DNA of 64,000 nucleotides, taken from Flagellimonas lutimaris (GTDB lineage: Bacteria > Bacteroidota > Bacteroidia > Flavobacteriales > Flavobacteriaceae). Both the position numbers and the translations under genes were made by a program. The stretch's first letter is position 1; each line of letters starts with the position of its first letter. The notes under the pieces were generated by a model, which was not told the DNA's origin, made no database searches, and saw only the letters and a program-made list of their open reading frames with translations. Below, one piece after another: positions 10,466 through 19,176 of this stretch. The stretch spans positions 149,215-213,214 of the forward strand of contig NZ_QXFH01000004.1 of NCBI RefSeq assembly GCF_003581615.1, read 5' to 3'.

Positions 10466-10918
10466 ATGGGTTTGCAAGAAAAGGTGATGACAGAAATGAA
10501 GGCCGCAATGAAGGCAAAAGATACCATTGCCTTGGAATCATTGCGAGCTGTTAAATCTGCTATTTTACTGGCCAAGACCGATAAAGGTGGCGGTGCTGAA
10601 TTGTCTGAAGAGGACGAGATTAAATTGGTTCAAAAATTGGTAAAACAACGTAAGGATAGTGCAGCCATTTACCAAGAGCAAGGTAGAGAAGATTTGGCCG
10701 AGCCAGAATTGGCGCAAGTAGCGGTTATTGAAAAGTTTTTGCCAGAGCAACTTACCGAAGAGGAAATAGAAAAAGTGGTTGTTATGACCATTGATTCTGT
10801 TGGGGCTTCGGGTATGCAAGACATGGGCAAGGTAATGGGGATTGTTTCCAAAGAATTGGCCGGACAGGCTGATGGAAAAACCATTTCTGCTATTGTAAAG
10901 GCTAAATTAAGTTCTTAA
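10466..10918 (+). CDS. GatB/YqeY domain protein
   Basis: A 150-residue cytoplasmic protein of the YqeY family, related to the C-terminal tail domain of the GatB amidotransferase subunit. Seen: the start LQEKVMTEMKAAMKAKD, then LESLRAVKSAI, EKFLPEQLTEEEIE, and the C-terminal KVMGIVSKELAGQADGKTISAIVKAKL, all standard for the family. The precise function is not established; a role linked to tRNA amidation is assumed from the domain. It has its own promoter-like box after the dcw terminator and lies 13 bases before tRNA-Arg, with which it is probably co-transcribed. Confidence 0.92.
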   Translation: MGLQEKVMTEMKAAMKAKDTIALESLRAVKSAILLAKTDKGGGAELSEEDEIKLVQKLVKQRKDSAAIYQEQGREDLAEPELAQVAVIEKFLPEQLTEEEIEKVVVMTIDSVGASGMQDMGKVMGIVSKELAGQADGKTISAIVKAKLSS

Positions 10919-10931
10919 ACCTATAAAATAA

Positions 10932-11005
10932 GGCCGCGTAGTTCAACTGGATAGAATATCAGATTTCGGCTCTGAGGGTTGAGGGTTCGAATCCTTCCGC
11001 GGTCA
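10932..11005 (+). tRNA. tRNA-Arg, anticodon TCG
   Basis: Cloverleaf folded by hand: acceptor GGCCGCG with CGCGGTC (one G-U pair), D arm beginning GTTC, anticodon stem TCAGA/TCTGA around the loop TTTCGGC (anticodon TCG, read at loop positions 3-5), variable region GGGTT, T arm GAGGG-TTCGAAT-CCTTC. The discriminator base is A and CCA is not encoded. The anticodon decodes CGA and, by wobble, other CGN codons. Confidence 0.95.
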
Positions 11006-11014
11006 CGGATAAAT

Positions 11015-11044
11015 AAAAAAGCACGCTGAAAAGCGTGCTTTTTT
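11015..11044. terminator. Bidirectional terminator after tRNA-Arg and the hybrid kinase
   Basis: Thirteen-pair stem: 11015-11027 (AAAAAAGCACGCT) with 11032-11044 (AGCGTGCTTTTTT) around the tetraloop GAAA. T-runs exist on both strands, so it can stop the + strand tRNA transcript and the - strand kinase transcript ending at 11060. Confidence 0.92.
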
Positions 11045-11059
11045 ATTGCACAACCTTTA

Positions 11060-13459
11060 TCAAGCAACTTTGCTGATTGTTTTGGTTGATACTATCTTGT
11101 TCATTTTAGAAAAGAGTAGGGGACCATTTACTGGTTTAGTTACTAGATCGTTGGCACCCAATTCAAAAATCTTTTTTCTTGTTTGGCTCGTATTGTCAGC
11201 AGTAAGTACAATTATAGGAATCTGAGCGTCACAATTAGCTTCCCCGTTTCTGATTATGGATGTTGTTTCGAATCCGTCCATTTCAGGCATTTGCAAATCC
11301 ATCAGAACAAAATCAAAGCTCTTTTTCTTCATGATTTCCAGAGCTTCTTTACCATGGTTGGCTATCGTAAGCGTTGCGTTGCTCCAATTCTTTTTGAACA
11401 ATAATTTTACAACGGTCTGATTCATTTTGTTGTCTTCCACATAAAGTATATTTCCAGTTTTCAACTGGATATTTGAGGAAACTGTTTTTGATTCATCAGT
11501 AGTTATTGTTTGATCTTCGTCAATCTCAAAACTTAGACTTATTTCACAGATAGTACCTTGGTTTATATTGTCTCGAAGGTCGATTGTTCCTTTTTGAAGA
11601 TCCACATAGGTTTTTACGATATATAGACCTAACCCCAAACCACTGAATTCTCGTTTATCCATAAAGGATTTTTTAGTAAAGGATTCATATATGGTACTCA
11701 TCTTTTCTTTGGAAATACCAATACCAGTATCTTTTAACGTAATATTTAAGGTGGCATGGTCATTTTCTTTTTTACACTTGACATCTATGGCCACACTTCC
11801 TTCATTAGTAAACTTAATTGCGTTGTCCAAAGTGTGGTTAAGGATTTGGACGAGTTTTCCCTTGTCTCCTACAATTCTATCGGGTAAAGTATTTGAAATT
11901 GATACATTGAACTCCAAACCTTTGACGGTCGCCTTTTTCTCTTGAAGTTTGATGACCTTTGATAAGGTTGATTTTAAATCGAAAGGAACCTCTTTCAACT
12001 CTTGGTCTCCTTTTTCGATTACGGTAAAATCTAAAATATCCTCTATGTAACCCAATAAATTTTTCGAGGAGTTGAGTAGCATCTTGCATTTCTCTTCCAG
12101 ATTGTCTTCCTTTTTGTTTTCTTGCAGTGAAGTGGCTACACCCATTATCAAGTTGAGTGGTGTTCTCAGTTCATGACTGATGTTGGAAAGAAAGGACGAT
12201 TTGATTTCGTTCATATCTTCTGCCCTTTGCAAGGCCAACAATTGATTTTTTTCATTCTGCATGCGAAGGTCTCGTATCCTATTGCTCATTGAGATGGATA
12301 GGAAGATGATTTCCAATCCAATGCCAAATTTTGTCCCATTGCTAGTGAAGAAGGAATTTTCAATGGTATTGAAGTTGTTTAGGATGAAGACCACAAACCC
12401 AGAGACCAAAAATGAAATACCAATCACAAAGTAAGGATCTATCTTTTCTTTTTTCAATTTCAAAGCAATCAGGGAGGTAATCATGTGAACCAATACCAAA
12501 ATACCAATGGCATTGGCCAGCGGATAGCAATACTTAAAAAGACTTGGTACCAAAGCCAATATCAAAACTCCTATGATTATTCCCGAGCTAATGGCTTTAT
12601 TTGCTACATGTAAAACAGGACTGTTTCTTTTCAGGTCAAGAATGATATCACCATATTTACCAAAAAAGAAAAGAGAGATAAAAGCGGTAAGCAATACAGC
12701 TCTATCGGAAAGCCATCCACCTTGGGGGGTAAAATATTGATGAAAAAAACCATCCAACGAAAACTGCATCAGTGCTATAAAAAGCACGTAGAGTGCATAG
12801 TAGATAAACGCTCTGTCTTTTAAAGCGAAAAAGAAAAACAGATAGATGATGCAGGCTAAGATCAAAATCCCATAAAAGAAACCATAAAAAACCTGTTCTT
12901 TATAGGTAAGATTGAAAAATTTATCCTCTTGGTATAAGCGCATAGGAAGCATTACTACTTCTCCATCACTTTTAAGATGGATGTAAGCTTGTAGTTTTTG
13001 AAATGGCTCCAGTTCTATGTCAAAAATTGATTTTCTATGCTGGATTGTCTTCTTTGAAAAAGGTATTTTATCGCCACTGTATTGTTCTTGTACGTTACCT
13101 TCATTGTCTACAAGGTACAGGTTAACAATGTCTGTTATGGGTCTGGCAGTTTCTAAATAGTATTGGGCAAACTCAGAGGTTTGGTTCTCTAAGGTAAAGG
13201 ACATCCAGTAATTGTCACTGGAAAAACCTAGGTTCTCCTTTAAACTGGAAAGTGGAACAAACTCTAGATTTGGGTTATTTCTAATTTCATCAAAACTATA
13301 ATCCCTTTGTCCAGCCATTAAAACGGAAGTTTCAGGACGTAATGAGATGGCTTCGATGTCAGTAAGTTTATCTCCAAACTGAGCATTGGAAATAATCGTG
13401 AAAAGAAGGAAAAGTATAATGGGCCATGTTGATGGCTTTCGGGGAATTGTGTTACGCAT
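11060..13459 (-). CDS. Hybrid sensor histidine kinase with 7TMR-DISM sensor
   Basis: Membrane sensor of 799 residues. Order: signal peptide (to about 26), extracytoplasmic 7TMR-DISMED2-like domain (about 40-175), seven-helix 7TM-DISM block (about 190-390), short coiled linker, HisKA with phospho-accepting His429 (SNISHELRTPL), HATPase with the N box near 547 (LDNAIKF) and G boxes DTGIGIS and GLGLGLYIV, then a receiver domain with VEDN acidic pocket near 675, phospho-accepting Asp721 (VLMDLQMPEMDG) and Lys at about 775. There is no output domain and no adjacent response regulator, so it must pass phosphate to an unlinked partner. Ligands of DISMED2 sensors are often carbohydrate-like, but none can be named here. 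Confidence 0.93.
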   Translation of the reverse strand: MRNTIPRKPSTWPIILFLLFTIISNAQFGDKLTDIEAISLRPETSVLMAGQRDYSFDEIRNNPNLEFVPLSSLKENLGFSSDNYWMSFTLENQTSEFAQYYLETARPITDIVNLYLVDNEGNVQEQYSGDKIPFSKKTIQHRKSIFDIELEPFQKLQAYIHLKSDGEVVMLPMRLYQEDKFFNLTYKEQVFYGFFYGILILACIIYLFFFFALKDRAFIYYALYVLFIALMQFSLDGFFHQYFTPQGGWLSDRAVLLTAFISLFFFGKYGDIILDLKRNSPVLHVANKAISSGIIIGVLILALVPSLFKYCYPLANAIGILVLVHMITSLIALKLKKEKIDPYFVIGISFLVSGFVVFILNNFNTIENSFFTSNGTKFGIGLEIIFLSISMSNRIRDLRMQNEKNQLLALQRAEDMNEIKSSFLSNISHELRTPLNLIMGVATSLQENKKEDNLEEKCKMLLNSSKNLLGYIEDILDFTVIEKGDQELKEVPFDLKSTLSKVIKLQEKKATVKGLEFNVSISNTLPDRIVGDKGKLVQILNHTLDNAIKFTNEGSVAIDVKCKKENDHATLNITLKDTGIGISKEKMSTIYESFTKKSFMDKREFSGLGLGLYIVKTYVDLQKGTIDLRDNINQGTICEISLSFEIDEDQTITTDESKTVSSNIQLKTGNILYVEDNKMNQTVVKLLFKKNWSNATLTIANHGKEALEIMKKKSFDFVLMDLQMPEMDGFETTSIIRNGEANCDAQIPIIVLTADNTSQTRKKIFELGANDLVTKPVNGPLLFSKMNKIVSTKTISKVA

Positions 13460-13716
13460 TAAGTAGGCTTTGTAGATACCGCTTTTTTGGGGAAGCGGAT
13501 ATCACATGTTTGTTGGTTTGAGTTTTTAACGTTTATGATTGACGATTAGTACTTCAAACAGTGTGGAACTGACAATGATTAGATGTAACCCAAAAAAATA
13601 TCGATGAATGACAATAAAAATTGAAAGGAATCTACTTTACTATGGACTAAACTATGCATATTGGGTGATTTACATCTTTGTCTTTGGTAGATGAAAGTCC
13701 TTAAAAGTCAAGAATT

Positions 13717-14160
13717 ATGCGCAAGATTATATGGATTCTTTTTTTGGTGATGGGAGCTTTAGGCTATTCCCAAAGTATAGATTACAATACCAAAAAAGGA
13801 TATGCAGTCAATGGCTATGATGTAGTTTCTTATTTTAATAAGAAACCCCTGGAGGGTAAAAAAGAATTCATCACAACATATGATGGTGTGAACTACAAGT
13901 TTTTTAGTAAGGGGAATATGGAAAAGTTCATTGCGAAGCCCAAAGTATATTTACCAAAATATGGTGGATACTGTGCATATGCAGTTGCGGTAAACGGGAA
14001 GAAAGTAAATGTGGACCCAGAGACTTATGAAATTAGGAATGGAGAACTTTACCTGTTCTATAATAAGGGGAAAAACAACACATTGCAGTTTTGGTTGAAG
14101 GAATCCCCAACTGATCTTAAATCAAAGGCAGATAAAAACTGGGAGAAAATAAAGAATTGA
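13717..14160 (+). CDS. Secreted YHS-domain protein
   Basis: A 147-residue protein with a signal peptide (about 1-19, ending GYSQ). The mature part holds a YHS-like motif: GYAVNGYDVVSYF, then KFFSKGNMEKF, then YGGYCAYAV. YHS domains are small, often metal-associated modules; family members are usually annotated YHS domain-containing protein without a known reaction. It starts on its own, 257 bases from the divergent kinase gene, and is followed 68 bases later by the DinB-like operon, possibly as a separate unit. A periplasmic or outer membrane lumenal role is inferred from the signal only. Confidence 0.85.
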   Translation: MRKIIWILFLVMGALGYSQSIDYNTKKGYAVNGYDVVSYFNKKPLEGKKEFITTYDGVNYKFFSKGNMEKFIAKPKVYLPKYGGYCAYAVAVNGKKVNVDPETYEIRNGELYLFYNKGKNNTLQFWLKESPTDLKSKADKNWEKIKN

Positions 14161-14228
14161 ATATTCTTTATATCTTATACTCAAATTCGTCAAAAAACAA
14201 TCAAAACAAAACCAATAATTAAACAATC

Positions 14229-14714
14229 ATGTTCAAATCTTCCTTGGAAACTTTGGAGCAGTTCAAACAAGTGCTATCGGAGCTACCCAAAGATTGTTAT
14301 TCACAGTCGTGCAGTATACTTTCCAACGCCAGCATAGGTCAACATACGAGGCATGTAATAGAACTGTATCTTTGTCTAATCAAGGGTTACGATGTTGCTG
14401 ATGTTTCTTATGATAGAAGAAAACGAGACCTTAAAATCGAAAAGGATTTGGCATTTGCCTTGGAGCAATTGGCGTACATTCAAAAGCATTTGGAAAAACC
14501 CAATAAGTCCATAAAAGTTAAGTACGAATTGGCTGGAGAGGAAAACTGTTTGGATTCCAATTATTTTAGGGAGGTCATGTACAATTTGGAACATACCATT
14601 CATCATCAGGCTTTGATTAAGGTCGGTATTGAGCATTTTTCAAATCAGAAGGTTCCAGAATCTTTTGGAGTGGCACCATCTACCATACAATATAGAAGGG
14701 CATGTGCACAGTAA
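14229..14714 (+). CDS. DinB-like four-helix bundle protein
   Basis: A 161-residue, mostly helical cytoplasmic protein. His residues in SIGQHTRHVIE (about 37-47) and in NLEHTIHHQALIKVG (about 120-134) are arranged as in the metal-binding sites of the DinB/YfiT superfamily, some of whose members are thiol-dependent S-transferases. Its 3' end overlaps the next gene by 13 bases, so it is the first gene of an operon with the NRDE protein and an ATP-grasp protein. The substrate is unknown. Confidence 0.8.
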   Translation: MFKSSLETLEQFKQVLSELPKDCYSQSCSILSNASIGQHTRHVIELYLCLIKGYDVADVSYDRRKRDLKIEKDLAFALEQLAYIQKHLEKPNKSIKVKYELAGEENCLDSNYFREVMYNLEHTIHHQALIKVGIEHFSNQKVPESFGVAPSTIQYRRACAQ

Positions 14715-15421
14715 GTTTTATTTCTTCAAGAGGCCAATACCTTATCACATCCAATAGGGATGAGCATGTTTCAAGGCCGTTGGCTTTGGAGCCACAGGAA
14801 AAAACCATAGGTTCGGTAAAAGTCCTTTTTCCAAAGGATCCCAAAGCAGGAGGTACTTGGTTTGCCCTTAACGAGAATGGCTCGGTCGCCGTACTGCTTA
14901 ATGGAGGTTTTGTAAACCACAATCCAACTGGAAATTATATGCGAAGCCGTGGATTGGTACTTCTGGATGTCATTGCATCGAAAAACCCTTTTGAGCTACT
15001 TCAAGAAATGGAGTTGTACCAAATTGAACCATTTACCTTGGTCTTGTTCAATGGCAAATTATTGGAGTTTAGGTGGGATGGTCATCAAAAGTATTTTAGA
15101 CCATTGGACAAGGCTAAAAATCATATTTGGTCCTCTCCTACACTTTATAAAGATGAAGTGGTCGATCACAGAAGAAAACTGTTCCGAAAGTTTATTGATG
15201 GTAATCCACGAATATCGGCTCATGAGGTAGTAGATTTTCATTCCAACAACCACAATGATTTTGAGAATGGATTTATTATTGATAGGGACTCTGGGCTAAA
15301 AACCTTTAGTGTTACTCAAGTAATCATAGGTCAGAATGATGACATGGTTATGCGACACTTGGATTTATTGAACGATAAGTTTTTCGAGGTACCTTTTTCT
15401 ACTACTCAACTTACCATGTAA
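14702..15421 (+). CDS. NRDE (TANGO2-like) family protein
   Basis: A 239-residue cytoplasmic protein that begins MCTVSF, with the family-defining NRDE motif at residues 18-21 (ITSNRDEHVSRP), followed by GGTWFALNENGSVAVLLNGG and RSRGLVLLD. This is the TANGO2/NRDE family; the conserved Cys2 and the N-terminal fold are reminiscent of Ntn hydrolases (a family-level idea, not proof). The bacterial function is not settled. The start ATG lies within the preceding gene (13-base overlap) and the stop is 5 bases before the ATP-grasp gene. Confidence 0.88.
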   Translation: MCTVSFISSRGQYLITSNRDEHVSRPLALEPQEKTIGSVKVLFPKDPKAGGTWFALNENGSVAVLLNGGFVNHNPTGNYMRSRGLVLLDVIASKNPFELLQEMELYQIEPFTLVLFNGKLLEFRWDGHQKYFRPLDKAKNHIWSSPTLYKDEVVDHRRKLFRKFIDGNPRISAHEVVDFHSNNHNDFENGFIIDRDSGLKTFSVTQVIIGQNDDMVMRHLDLLNDKFFEVPFSTTQLTM

Positions 15422-15426
15422 AAATT

Positions 15427-16470
15427 ATGGATTCCCTTAAATTGATATGGCATAAAATCACACATTGGGAATATTGGCCCTTTTGGCTGATTTATTATCC
15501 CATGGCCCCTGTTTGGCTATATTATTCAATTAAAGCACGTTCCCTTTTCTTTTTTAATGCTGCGAACCCGGGAATGAAGAATGGAGGTATGGCCATGATA
15601 TCCAAAATGGATATTTATAATATGATTCCTGCCCAGTTTATTCCCAAAACACTGTATATTAAAAAGGATGAGGCACCTGAATTGGCCTTGGAGCGTATTT
15701 TGGACATGGATATCAGTTTTCCCTTTATTGCTAAGCCCGATATTGGTATGAAGGCCTTTGGGGTGGAAAAAATCCATAATAAAGATGAATTCCAGAAATA
15801 TGTACATTGGAGCCCTTCCGATTTTTTGGTGCAGGAATTAATTCCGTATCAAAAGGAAGTGGGTATATTTTATGTAAGAAAATCTGGGGAAGCCCATGGT
15901 AAAATTACCGGTGTTGTTTCCAAGGAGTTTTTGACTATTACTGGTGATGGCGAAAGTACTATGGTGGAACTCATTAAAAAGAATCCAAGAAGCCATTTGC
16001 AGTTAAAGGTATTGGAGCAAAAGTTTGGAGACCAACTTCGGAAGGTTTTGGATGAAGGTGAAGAATTTATTTTGGTTCCCTACGGAAGCCATACCAGAGG
16101 TGCAAAGTTTGTTGATATTAGCCATAGTATCAACGATGATTTGGTCCAAACAATTGATGGTATCTGCTCTCAGATAAAGGGGTTCCATTATGGTCGATTG
16201 GATGTGCTTTACAACACCTACGAAGAACTTTGTGCGGGAAAAAATTTCAGTATCATCGAAATAAATGGGGCAGGGGGAGAGGCTACCCATATTTACGACC
16301 CCAAACACTCCTTATTATGGGCTTGGCGAGAGGTGGCGCGCCATTGGGGGATGCTGTGCGAGATTAGTGTACTAAACAATCAAAAGGGACACTCTTATTT
16401 AAGTTTTAGGGACGGTAGGGCCATGCTAAAACAGAATGGTGCTTTGCAAGCGCAATTGAAGTTTCAGTAA
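15427..16470 (+). CDS. ATP-grasp protein, D-Ala-D-Ala ligase-like
   Basis: A 347-residue protein. The first 45 residues are aromatic and hydrophobic (WEYWPFWLIYYP), suggesting membrane association. Then an ATP-grasp fold can be read: FPFIAKPDIGMKAFGV (nucleotide lysine), DFLVQELIPYQKEVGIFYVR, GRLDVLYNT and the metal-binding FSIIEINGAGGEA. It resembles D-alanine--D-alanine ligases and carbamoyl phosphate synthase-like ligases, but no specific substrate can be assigned. It is the last gene of the DinB-NRDE-ATP-grasp operon and converges on the glutathione peroxidase gene with only 6 bases between them. Confidence 0.8.
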   Translation: MDSLKLIWHKITHWEYWPFWLIYYPMAPVWLYYSIKARSLFFFNAANPGMKNGGMAMISKMDIYNMIPAQFIPKTLYIKKDEAPELALERILDMDISFPFIAKPDIGMKAFGVEKIHNKDEFQKYVHWSPSDFLVQELIPYQKEVGIFYVRKSGEAHGKITGVVSKEFLTITGDGESTMVELIKKNPRSHLQLKVLEQKFGDQLRKVLDEGEEFILVPYGSHTRGAKFVDISHSINDDLVQTIDGICSQIKGFHYGRLDVLYNTYEELCAGKNFSIIEINGAGGEATHIYDPKHSLLWAWREVARHWGMLCEISVLNNQKGHSYLSFRDGRAMLKQNGALQAQLKFQ

Positions 16471-16476
16471 TTCTCT

Positions 16477-16950
16477 TTAAAGAATTCTTTCAATATAACT
16501 ATCCATGCCACTAGGTTCTGTTGTCGGAGCAAAACGTTTTACGGGTTTACCGGTTTTGTCGATTACAAATTTGGTAAAGTTCCATTTGATTTTTCCGCCC
16601 AACAGGCCACTCAATTCTGATTTAAGATATTTGAAAATAGGATGGGCATCGCTGCCGTTGACATCAATTTTTGCAAATATGGGAAAACTTACACCATAAT
16701 TTGTTTGGCAAAATTCTTCAATATCATCGGCACTGCCAGGCTCTTGGTTTCCAAATTGATTGCAGGGAAATCCCAAAACCACTAATCCTTGATCTTTATA
16801 TTTTTCATAAAGAGCTTCTAAACCTTTGTACTGAGGGGTTAATCCGCATTTACTTGCAGTATTCACCACAACTATAGTTTTGCCCTTGTATTTTTCCATG
16901 GATTCCGGGGTGCCATCAAGTCGCTCTGCTTCAAACTCGTAAAATTCCAT
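16477..16950 (-). CDS. Glutathione peroxidase family thiol peroxidase
   Basis: A 157-residue peroxidase. Motifs: NTASKCGLTPQY with peroxidatic Cys35, the PCNQFGNQEPG loop with a second Cys, and KWNFTKF containing the catalytic Trp. It is the Cys (not selenocysteine) type, which normally uses thioredoxin. The frame stays open upstream to 17001, but that start would run into doxX; ATG at 16950 gives the canonical MEFYEFEAERLDG N-terminus and sits 2 bases after the doxX stop. Operon: DoxX gene, then this gene. Confidence 0.94.
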   Translation of the reverse strand: MEFYEFEAERLDGTPESMEKYKGKTIVVVNTASKCGLTPQYKGLEALYEKYKDQGLVVLGFPCNQFGNQEPGSADDIEEFCQTNYGVSFPIFAKIDVNGSDAHPIFKYLKSELSGLLGGKIKWNFTKFVIDKTGKPVKRFAPTTEPSGMDSYIERIL

Positions 16951-16952
16951 AT

Positions 16953-17381
16953 TTACTTTTTTTGCTTGTTCATTAGGTATTTTAATGCTCCAGTCGACCA
17001 AAGTGCCCAGAGTATTAACACGGGCTGAAAAAACAGGCGGACGAATCTTTTAAGATCCGTATTCAGTCCAAAAGCATCAATGCCATTGGTGTATTGTGAA
17101 ATGTTTCCAGGGAAAATCAAAACGTAGAATATGGCCAACACGATTCCCACTTTGACTTTGTGTTTCACCAAAAGTACCATTGTAAGACCTAAAAGAATTT
17201 CGACCACTCCAGAGGAAACTACAATAAAATCCATAAAAGCATCGCTAGCTGGCAACCATCTGGGGACTTGGGCCTGGAATTCTTCACGTTGAAAAGTGAG
17301 GTGACCAACACCTGCCATAATCATTAATAGTCCTAATACAACCCTAAAAACATTTTGGGTCAGACTTGTAGTTGTGTTCAT
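16953..17381 (-). CDS. DoxX family membrane protein
   Basis: A 142-residue protein with four predicted membrane helices, starting with RVVLGLLMIMAGVGHLTF, a typical DoxX/DoxD N-terminus, followed by VVSSGVVEILLGLTMVL. DoxX proteins are linked in other bacteria to redox and thiol homeostasis, but the exact reaction is unclear. It ends 2 bases before the glutathione peroxidase gene, which supports a role in oxidative stress. Confidence 0.85.
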   Translation of the reverse strand: MNTTTSLTQNVFRVVLGLLMIMAGVGHLTFQREEFQAQVPRWLPASDAFMDFIVVSSGVVEILLGLTMVLLVKHKVKVGIVLAIFYVLIFPGNISQYTNGIDAFGLNTDLKRFVRLFFQPVLILWALWSTGALKYLMNKQKK

Positions 17382-17464
17382 TTGAAAGTTTTTGGAGTTC
17401 TCTTAAATATAACCATATCTCTATAGGGAGTACCTTTCCCGAAAGCAACAAATGTTAACTCAAA

Positions 17465-18451
17465 TCAAGACTTTTCTGCTGCCAAATGCATTTTGTGCTT
17501 AATGGTATTCATAATAATCGGAGCGTGAACACGCGAGTTTTCGATGAACCATTTATGGGTTTCCATACCACCACAGATGACACCAGCCAAAAATAGACCA
17601 TCAACATTGGTCTCCATGGTTTCTGGATCATACTTGGGAAGTCTTTTAGGGTCATCGGATAGTTGTATGCCAAGTTTTTTCAAAAAGGCGAAATTTGGCT
17701 TGTATCCCGTTAAGGCCAGCACAAAATCGTTCTCCAGCGTTACTTCCCCTTCTGGCGAATTGATGATAATTTCATGGGGTTTTATTTCCTTGACGGTGGA
17801 ATTGTAATACGCTTTAATGCTTCCTTCTTCAATTCGGTTGATGATATCGGGACGTACCCAATATTTTACACGTGGGCCAACTTCTGGACCTCGAATCACC
17901 AAGGTTACCTCGGCACCTTTTCTCCAACATTCCAAAGCCGCATCTATGGCAGAGTTGCTGGCGCCGACAACCGCTAATTTTTGACTGGCGTAAAAATGTG
18001 GGTCGTTATAGTAATGGGATACTTTTGGCAAATTTTCACCAGGAACATTCATGGTGTTTGGCAAATCGTAAAAACCGGTAGCTACTACTACGTTTTTGGT
18101 TAGATACTCATCTTTGTCGGTCTTTACCAAGAAAGTTTCTCGTTGCTTTTCAGTATCCAGAACTTTTTCGAAAAGATGGATGTTGAGCTTATTGGATGTT
18201 ACGATCCTTCTATAATATTCCAAGGCTTCGTTTCTTTTGGGCTTGGCCTCTTTACTGATAAAAGGGATTTCGTCAATTTCCAGTTTTTCCGAAGAGGAGA
18301 AAAACTGCATATTCACAGGGTAGTTGAACAACGAATTTACAATCGGTCCCTTTTCAATTATGATATATGTAATACCTTGTTTTTTAGCTTCCAAACCGCA
18401 AGCAATCCCAATGGGACCACCTCCTATGATGACAACATCAAATTCCTGCAT
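17465..18451 (-). CDS. ypdA: YpdA-like bacillithiol disulfide reductase
   Basis: A 328-residue flavoprotein of the two-dinucleotide-binding type. The FAD loop VVIIGGGPIGIACGLEA is at the N-terminus, the NAD(P)H loop LAVVGASNSAIDAALE is at about 170, and LFLAGVICGG is near the end. There is no CxxC redox pair, as in YpdA, which reduces bacillithiol disulfide in Firmicutes and is present in many Flavobacteriaceae. The stop of rpe and the start of this gene share one base, so translation is coupled. Calling the substrate bacillithiol is inference. Confidence 0.86.
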   Translation of the reverse strand: MQEFDVVIIGGGPIGIACGLEAKKQGITYIIIEKGPIVNSLFNYPVNMQFFSSSEKLEIDEIPFISKEAKPKRNEALEYYRRIVTSNKLNIHLFEKVLDTEKQRETFLVKTDKDEYLTKNVVVATGFYDLPNTMNVPGENLPKVSHYYNDPHFYASQKLAVVGASNSAIDAALECWRKGAEVTLVIRGPEVGPRVKYWVRPDIINRIEEGSIKAYYNSTVKEIKPHEIIINSPEGEVTLENDFVLALTGYKPNFAFLKKLGIQLSDDPKRLPKYDPETMETNVDGLFLAGVICGGMETHKWFIENSRVHAPIIMNTIKHKMHLAAEKS

Positions 18452-19110
18452 TATGCTATTTCTTCTTTTAATTTTTTAATGGTTTCGGTTGGGTTCTCAC
18501 TTTTAAAAACAAAATTTCCTGCAACCAAAACGTCCGCACCATGATCAATCAATTTTTTAGCATTTCCTGCATTTACACCCCCATCAATCTCGATTAAGGT
18601 TTTTGCATTCTTACGGTTGATCAGTTCCTTGAGGTCGGCCACCTTTTGGTAGGTGTTTTCAATAAAGGATTGTCCACCGAAACCTGGATTCACACTCATG
18701 ACAAGCACAATGTCGATATCTTGAATAGTGTCCTCCAATAATTTTATGGAGGTATGCGGATTTATGGCCACTCCCGCTTTCATTCCTTCTGTTTTTATCG
18801 CCTGTAGGGTTCTGTGCAAATGGGGACATGCTTCGTAATGAACGGTTAAATGGTCTACTCCTAAATCCCCAAAAGTTTTGATGTACCTGTCGGGGTCAAC
18901 AATCATCAAGTGCGTGTCCAACGGTTTTTTTGCATGTTTGGCAATGGCATGTATTACCGGCATTCCAAAAGAAATGTTGGGTACGAACATACCGTCCATA
19001 ACATCTAAATGGAACCAATCGGCATCACTTTGGTTCACCATTTCTATTTCGCGTTGCAAATTGGCAAAATCCGAAGCCAACAAGGAAGGTGCAATAATTT
19101 TTTTGCTCAT
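18451..19110 (-). CDS. rpe: Ribulose-phosphate 3-epimerase
   Basis: TIM-barrel enzyme that interconverts ribulose 5-phosphate and xylulose 5-phosphate in the pentose phosphate pathway. Motifs: IAPSLLASDFANL, DWFHLDVMDGMFVPN (metal His and Asp), HLMIVDP, VMSVNPGFGGQSF, and IEIDGGVN. 219 residues, normal length. It lies behind a perfect -7 box and its stop overlaps the start of the ypdA-like gene by one base. Confidence 0.97.
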   Translation of the reverse strand: MSKKIIAPSLLASDFANLQREIEMVNQSDADWFHLDVMDGMFVPNISFGMPVIHAIAKHAKKPLDTHLMIVDPDRYIKTFGDLGVDHLTVHYEACPHLHRTLQAIKTEGMKAGVAINPHTSIKLLEDTIQDIDIVLVMSVNPGFGGQSFIENTYQKVADLKELINRKNAKTLIEIDGGVNAGNAKKLIDHGADVLVAGNFVFKSENPTETIKKLKEEIA

Positions 19111-19132
19111 GTAAGAATCAACTCGTTCCTCA

Positions 19133-19140
19133 CAAAGATA
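19133..19140 (-). promoter_or_regulatory. -7 box for rpe
   Basis: On the - strand the sequence reads TATCTTTG, an exact match to TAnnTTTG, 22 bases upstream of the rpe start codon. No -33 element was assigned. Confidence 0.6.
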
Positions 19141-19176
19141 GTGAAATGTTAAACCAATACCGTATTCAGTTTATGC

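Noticed and set aside
16951..17001. Longer start of the glutathione peroxidase gene at 17001
   Set aside because: It would lie inside the DoxX gene, and ATG at 16950 gives the canonical N-terminus.
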